NCBI RefSeq assembly: GCF_012584455.1
Contig: NZ_JABAEB010000001.1
Coordinates: 124,001 to 188,000 of the forward strand
Length of the DNA: 64,000 nucleotides
Reading direction: 5' to 3'
From: Shewanella oncorhynchi
GTDB taxonomy: Bacteria; Pseudomonadota; Gammaproteobacteria; Enterobacterales; Shewanellaceae
Numbering within the stretch: position 1 is the first letter of the stretch; each line of letters starts with the position of its first letter. Of this stretch, positions 63,331 to 64,000 are shown piece after piece. A program made the position numbers and the translations under genes. A model generated the notes under the pieces. That model worked only from the letters and a program-made list of their open reading frames with translations. It made no database searches and had not been told where the DNA came from.

Positions 63331-63435
63331 TGTGCTCTGCTAAGTCGCTTATTTTACTTATTTAAAATAATAGCCTTTAGCCAACCGTTTTAATTTTAAA
63401 CCTTGCAGCAAGTGTGAATTCACTAAGGATGCTTT

Positions 63436-64000
63436 ATGTCAGAACGCGAAAGCTGGCACAAAGAGATAGATTTATTTTTAGTTGCCATGGGCTATTTTAC
63501 CCGCATTCCTATGCCTAAGTGGGTCGAAGTCGATAGCGATAAGTTGAATAAGGCCAGCCGTTATTTCGGTCTCGTCGGTCTTCTGGTCGGCTTGTTAAGC
63601 GCCATAGTGTTTTGGCTGACGCAGAACTGGCTCCCCGCCGGCGTTTCTGTTCTTTTAGCTATGTTGGTTGGCGTCTTGCTCACGGGCGGATTCCATGAGG
63701 ATGGCCTCGCCGATACCTTCGACGGTTTTGGCGGGGGTTGGACGGCTGAAGACAAGCTGCGGATCATGAAAGACTCGCGCCTTGGCAGTTATGGCGCACT
63801 GGCGCTGATGTTGGCCCTGCTGCTGAAATGGCAGTTGCTAGTCGAGTTGGCCCTGTACGATCCTGTCGTTGCGGGTTCAGCACTTATCGTCGCGCACACA
63901 GTGAGCCGTGTGGTATCAGCCAGTATCATTTTTAGCGAAAAGTATGTCCGCGATGACGAGACCAGTAAGTCTAAGCCGCTATCGCAACATCAAGGCATTA
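63436..64000 (+). CDS. cobS: Adenosylcobinamide-GDP ribazoletransferase (cobalamin synthase), N-terminal part
   Basis: 188 codons visible before the window ends. Membrane protein joining adenosylcobinamide-GDP and alpha-ribazole. Motifs: FTRIPMPKW at 22-30, LLTGGFHEDGLADTFDGFGGG around 82-102 (metal-binding acidic residues) and MKDSRLGSYG near 112. AAGGA six bases before ATG 63436. Third B12 gene after the riboswitch region. Confidence 0.95.
   Translation, partial: MSERESWHKEIDLFLVAMGYFTRIPMPKWVEVDSDKLNKASRYFGLVGLLVGLLSAIVFWLTQNWLPAGVSVLLAMLVGVLLTGGFHEDGLADTFDGFGGGWTAEDKLRIMKDSRLGSYGALALMLALLLKWQLLVELALYDPVVAGSALIVAHTVSRVVSASIIFSEKYVRDDETSKSKPLSQHQGI

Overview
The window looks like a chromosome segment of a Shewanella-type marine gammaproteobacterium. 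That reading rests on gene content: a CobA/CysD/CysN/SLC13/CysC sulfate-assimilation run, flavodoxin-type HemG, a thiol-disulfide protein with a GlyGly-CTERM tail, a NupC/LysR/dienelactone-hydrolase neighbourhood and a B12 salvage cluster. No database search was possible, so names rest on recognised motifs and family knowledge.

Layout. 1-2220: an S41-peptidase-like protein (cut by the window edge) and phospholipase A, both on the minus strand. 2663-8440: sulfate activation operon cobA-cysD-cysN-SLC13 permease-cysC, closed by a hairpin terminator. 8543-15174: housekeeping genes (conserved hypothetical, MFS transporter, hemG, small cytochrome b, membrane-anchored DsbA-like protein, J-domain protein, nitroreductase). 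15220-24185: a strongly AT-rich accessory block. It holds a ToxR/ToxS-like regulator pair facing a minus-strand c-di-GMP operon (sensor-GGDEF, receiver-TPR, CSS-EAL). Two reading frames in that operon are broken at poly-A runs, and both are rejoined by a -1 shift. After a long AT-rich non-coding stretch come a RAYT transposase remnant and two integron-type gene cassettes with attC sites but no integrase (a CALIN). 24610-34415: polar amino acid ABC transporter, outer-membrane-like protein, LysR with LrgA/LrgB, GNAT, PBP7-type endopeptidase, a membrane protein and ChaA. 34552-41064: an apparent operon of a large lipoprotein and two long exported MORN/YwqK-repeat proteins. 41270-49765: NupC, LysR, Tat-exported dienelactone hydrolase, and a molybdenum hydroxylase of IorA/IorB type with a three-heme cytochrome c.

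50725-54667 is a second AT-rich insertion, enclosed by two inverted copies of a roughly 157-bp hairpin-rich element. It carries a HEPN-type protein, a small coiled-coil membrane protein, and a translationally coupled pair (a soluble, possibly NdpA-like protein plus a C-terminally membrane-anchored partner). This is my best candidate for an undescribed, possibly defensive, system.

54800-64000 is cobalamin-themed: B12-dependent methionine synthase, CobC-like phosphatase, a cobalamin riboswitch with a clear P1 stem, a BtuD/BtuC-like ABC transporter, CobT and the start of CobS. It uses, imports and finishes assembling B12 under B12 feedback.
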